DNA from: Bacteroidaceae bacterium
GTDB lineage: Bacteria; Bacteroidota; Bacteroidia; Bacteroidales; Bacteroidaceae
NCBI GenBank assembly: GCA_017522785.1
Contig: JAFWYF010000010.1
Location: forward strand, 62,001 to 126,000
Length of the DNA: 64,000 bases
Direction: 5' to 3'
Made by a program: the position numbers and the translations under genes. Below the pieces are notes generated by a model. The model did no database searches. It was not told where the DNA came from and saw only the letters and a program-made list of their open reading frames with translations. Of the stretch, positions 63,724-64,000 are shown piece by piece. Position 1 is the stretch's first letter. The number at the start of each line of letters is the position of its first letter.

Positions 63724-64000
63724 ATGGCAAAGAAAGAATATATAGAGAAACTCTTTGATAAGATAGCCCCCGACTACGACAGACTGAACCACATACTTTC
63801 GCTCAACATAGACAAGGGATGGCGCAAAAAGGCTGTGCGCGAGCTTGTCGATACCACCGCCTCGCTCTCTTTGCTCGACGTAGCCTGCGGTACAGGCGAT
63901 TTCACCATTGAAATTGCACGCAAAGCACCCAAAGGAAGCTGCATTGTGGGCATAGACCTCTCCGAGGGTATGATGAAGATAGGTCGCGAAAAGATAGAGG
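63724..64000 (+). CDS. ubiE: Demethylmenaquinone methyltransferase, N-terminal part (runs off window)
   Basis: C-methyltransferase of menaquinone synthesis (also called MenG). The frame from ATG 63724 gives MAKKEYIEKLFDKIAPDYDR, the family start, then LLDVACGTGDFTIEIA (SAM-binding motif I) and VGIDLSEGMMKIGREKI. Ninety-two codons are visible, to the window end. It follows the BASS gene by 11 bases and has the same GC-rich composition, so the two may be co-transcribed. Confidence 0.92.
   Translation, partial: MAKKEYIEKLFDKIAPDYDRLNHILSLNIDKGWRKKAVRELVDTTASLSLLDVACGTGDFTIEIARKAPKGSCIVGIDLSEGMMKIGREKIE

Overview
The window looks like a piece of chromosome from a low-GC member of the Bacteroidetes, most probably the order Bacteroidales; I would not name a genus. 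The evidence is: (1) promoters of the Bacteroidetes primary sigma type (TTTG, about 19-20 bases, TAnnTTTG or TAnnTTCG) in front of most transcription units; (2) few purine-rich ribosome binding sites; (3) an ATP synthase operon that starts with beta and epsilon; (4) a complete Bat (BatA-E) aerotolerance-type operon; (5) a two-subunit pyrK-pyrD class 1B dihydroorotate dehydrogenase; (6) an HU-LysM fusion protein. No insertion sequence, CRISPR array or intact prophage is visible. One tRNA gene (Arg, anticodon ACG) is present and no rRNA.

Layout. 1-2.2 kb: the 3' end of a membrane pyrophosphatase and a cysteine desulfidase-like Fe-S enzyme. 2.25-9.6 kb: a nine-gene F1Fo ATP synthase operon (beta, epsilon, a small membrane protein, a, c, b, delta, alpha, gamma). 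9.6-15.6 kb: ettA, a short orphan reading frame, an aminotransferase and an AsmA-like protein. 15.6-21.2 kb: lepA, then ftsY-rimO-HU-HU/LysM packed tightly. 21.3-30.4 kb: moxR, DUF58, a membrane protein, batA-batE, and a PAP2-like membrane protein whose catalytic residues look lost. 30.4-34.1 kb: a prolyl-tRNA editing-domain protein and a large M16 protease. 34.07-34.36 kb: a fragment of an MFS permease that lacks its start. 34.5-37.1 kb (minus strand): DUF2148, agmatine deiminase and N-carbamoylputrescine amidase behind a perfect 26-base palindrome. 37.2-40.7 kb: a fetAB-type ABC pair, a NIF3 protein and a zinc-ribbon protein. 40.8-51.9 kb: a thioredoxin-like lipoprotein, tRNA-dihydrouridine synthase, an aminotransferase, a TPR protein, gyrA, a phage P5-like small protein, trmD, pyrKD and a short XRE regulator. 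51.84-52.73 kb: an AT-rich stretch with no recognised gene. 52.7-64 kb: holA, an acyltransferase, a GH20 hexosaminidase lipoprotein, htpG, a GNAT, a patatin/outer-membrane protein, tRNA-Arg, a BASS-family transporter and the start of ubiE/menG. Base composition becomes clearly richer in GC after the tRNA.

How the genes work together. Most of the window is core housekeeping: energy coupling (pyrophosphatase and ATP synthase), translation quality control (ettA, lepA, rimO, trmD, dus, the prolyl-tRNA editing protein), protein targeting (ftsY), DNA metabolism (gyrA, holA), pyrimidine synthesis and envelope or stress functions (Bat operon, AsmA, htpG, M16 protease, patatin). The points most worth following are the HU-transmembrane-LysM protein, the degenerate PAP2 protein at the end of the Bat operon, the palindromic operator candidate before the agmatine operon, two short gene remnants that conventional ORF calling misses, and a possibly leaderless dus message.
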